Source: Sulfurimonas sp.
GTDB lineage: Bacteria; Campylobacterota; Campylobacteria; Campylobacterales; Sulfurimonadaceae
Direction: 5' to 3'
DNA: 6,773 nt
NCBI GenBank assembly: GCA_021107375.1
Contig: JAIOSY010000146.1
Span: forward strand, 1 to 6,773
In this document: positions 5,861 through 6,773 of the stretch, piece by piece
Numbering within the stretch: the stretch's first letter is position 1
Layout: each line of letters starts with the position of its first letter
Position numbers and translations under genes: made by a program
The notes under the pieces: model-generated
Database searches by the model: none
What the model was told of the DNA's origin: nothing
Seen by the model: only the letters and a program-made list of their open reading frames with translations

Positions 5861-6773
5861 ATGTCAAAAAATTATGTAGTAGGTTTCCCAAGAATTGGTG
5901 AACACAGAGAATTAAAAAAAGTATTAGAGAGTTTTTGGGCTAAAAAGAACTCATTTAAAGAGGTAACAAAAGTTGCAAGTGAACTTAAACGCAGACACTG
6001 GAACTATCAAAGAGATGCAAAAATAGACTTCATTAGTTCAAACGATTTCTCACTCTATGACAATATGCTAGACACTTCTATCATGTTAAATGCAGTACCA
6101 TCAAGATTTGCTAACTTAAAAGATGAAGAATTATACTTCTCAATGGCAAGAGGAAATAAAGATGCCGTAGCAATGGAGATGACAAAGTGGTTTAACACTA
6201 ACTATCACTATATAGTTCCAGAACTCTCTTTAGAGGATGACTATTCACTCAACGCTTCAAAAATCATAAATGAGTACAAAGAAGCAAAAGAGATAGGCAT
6301 TAAAACTAAAATCAATCTTATAGGTCCTATCACTTATCTAGGACTCTCCAAACGCAGTGATGGAGGGGACAGTTACGAATTTTTAGAGAGAGTTTTAAAA
6401 GTTTATGAAGAGTTACTTTTAGAAATTTCAAAACTTGATGGTGAGATTACTCTTCAAATTGACGAACCTATCTTTGTAAAAGATAATGAAACAAAAGTTC
6501 TCAGTCTTCTTAAACCAACATATGACAGACTATCAAACGTGAGTAAAAATATTAACATCATTGTTACAACATATTTTGAACACTCAAACGAAGCGACAAA
6601 GATTTTAGTCCACACTCCTATATGGGGAATTGGTCTTGACTTTTTACATGGAGTTAAAAACTTTGAAAGCTTAGAACTTATAGCAAAGTCGGATAAACAG
6701 CTTATAGCTGGTGTTGTTGATGGAAGAAACATCTGGAAAAACAATATCGAGACGACTACTAAACTTTTAGAAA
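5861..6773 (+). CDS. metE: Cobalamin-independent methionine synthase, N-terminal domain (3'-truncated by window edge)
   Basis: MetE transfers the methyl group of 5-methyltetrahydropteroyl-triglutamate to homocysteine to give methionine, in the cytosol and without B12. The frame is open for 304 codons to the right edge; the family is about 750 residues, so only the N-terminal barrel is here. Landmarks are GFPRIGEHRELKKVLESFWA (8-27), the RRHWNYQRDAKIDFI stretch (44-58), SLYDNMLDTSIMLNAVPSRF (64-83), AMEMTKWFNTNYHYIVPE (104-121), GPITYLGLSK (155-164) and ITLQIDEP (196-203). The catalytic zinc ligands and homocysteine site are in the C-terminal half and cannot be checked. The start is fixed by AAGGA and the conserved N-terminus. 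C-ending codons (AAC, TAC, ATC, CTC) look more frequent than in the upstream genes, which may reflect high expression or a different history. Confidence 0.97.
   Translation, partial: MSKNYVVGFPRIGEHRELKKVLESFWAKKNSFKEVTKVASELKRRHWNYQRDAKIDFISSNDFSLYDNMLDTSIMLNAVPSRFANLKDEELYFSMARGNKDAVAMEMTKWFNTNYHYIVPELSLEDDYSLNASKIINEYKEAKEIGIKTKINLIGPITYLGLSKRSDGGDSYEFLERVLKVYEELLLEISKLDGEITLQIDEPIFVKDNETKVLSLLKPTYDRLSNVSKNINIIVTTYFEHSNEATKILVHTPIWGIGLDFLHGVKNFESLELIAKSDKQLIAGVVDGRNIWKNNIETTTKLLE

Noticed and set aside
6454..6744. 96-codon minus-strand ORF inside metE
   Set aside because: It is opposite conserved MetE sequence that stays open to the window edge; no ribosome site or family resemblance.

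Overview
The window is AT-rich and carries mostly housekeeping genes. Gene order and protein character point to a Campylobacterota (epsilonproteobacterial) genome, probably a free-living Sulfurimonas/Arcobacter-type organism rather than a host-restricted Campylobacter. The evidence for this is the cvpA-fur-lysS order, which is typical of that phylum; a class II DAHP synthase of the short ~449-residue type; a Fur with two CxxC zinc-site pairs; and promoters with a clear TATAAT -10 but no good -35. The species assignment is inference.

Layout: Bases 1-299 hold the 3' end of an ABC-F ATPase gene (+), of which only the C-terminal coiled-coil domain is present. Four bases later, and convergent with it, lies a complete class II DAHP synthase gene (-, 304-1653), the entry enzyme of the shikimate pathway. 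A 192-bp divergent intergenic region (1654-1845) carries the promoters for this gene and for the rightward operon. The rightward operon is tightly packed. It contains a GGDEF diguanylate cyclase (1846-2769), a CvpA-family membrane protein overlapping it by 11 bp (2759-3415), fur starting on the base after the cvpA stop (3416-3889), a 62-bp gap with a small GCGAAGC direct repeat, and lysS with a TTG start (3952-5463). A cysteine-rich 112-codon ORF of unknown function (5469-5807) follows 5 bp after lysS. The window ends in the first 304 codons of metE (from 5861), which continues past the right edge.

How the genes fit together: most are unrelated housekeeping functions (aromatic amino acid entry, lysyl-tRNA charging, methionine synthesis). 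The part with possible regulatory meaning is the co-transcription of a c-di-GMP-producing enzyme, an inner-membrane CvpA protein and the iron regulator Fur. An imperfect 7-1-7 palindrome lies on the -10 of this operon and is a weak candidate operator. No mobile element, CRISPR array, tRNA or rRNA is visible. I see no strong evidence of a wholly new system. The most open items are the cysteine-rich ORF between lysS and metE and the uncharacterised N-terminal half of the diguanylate cyclase.
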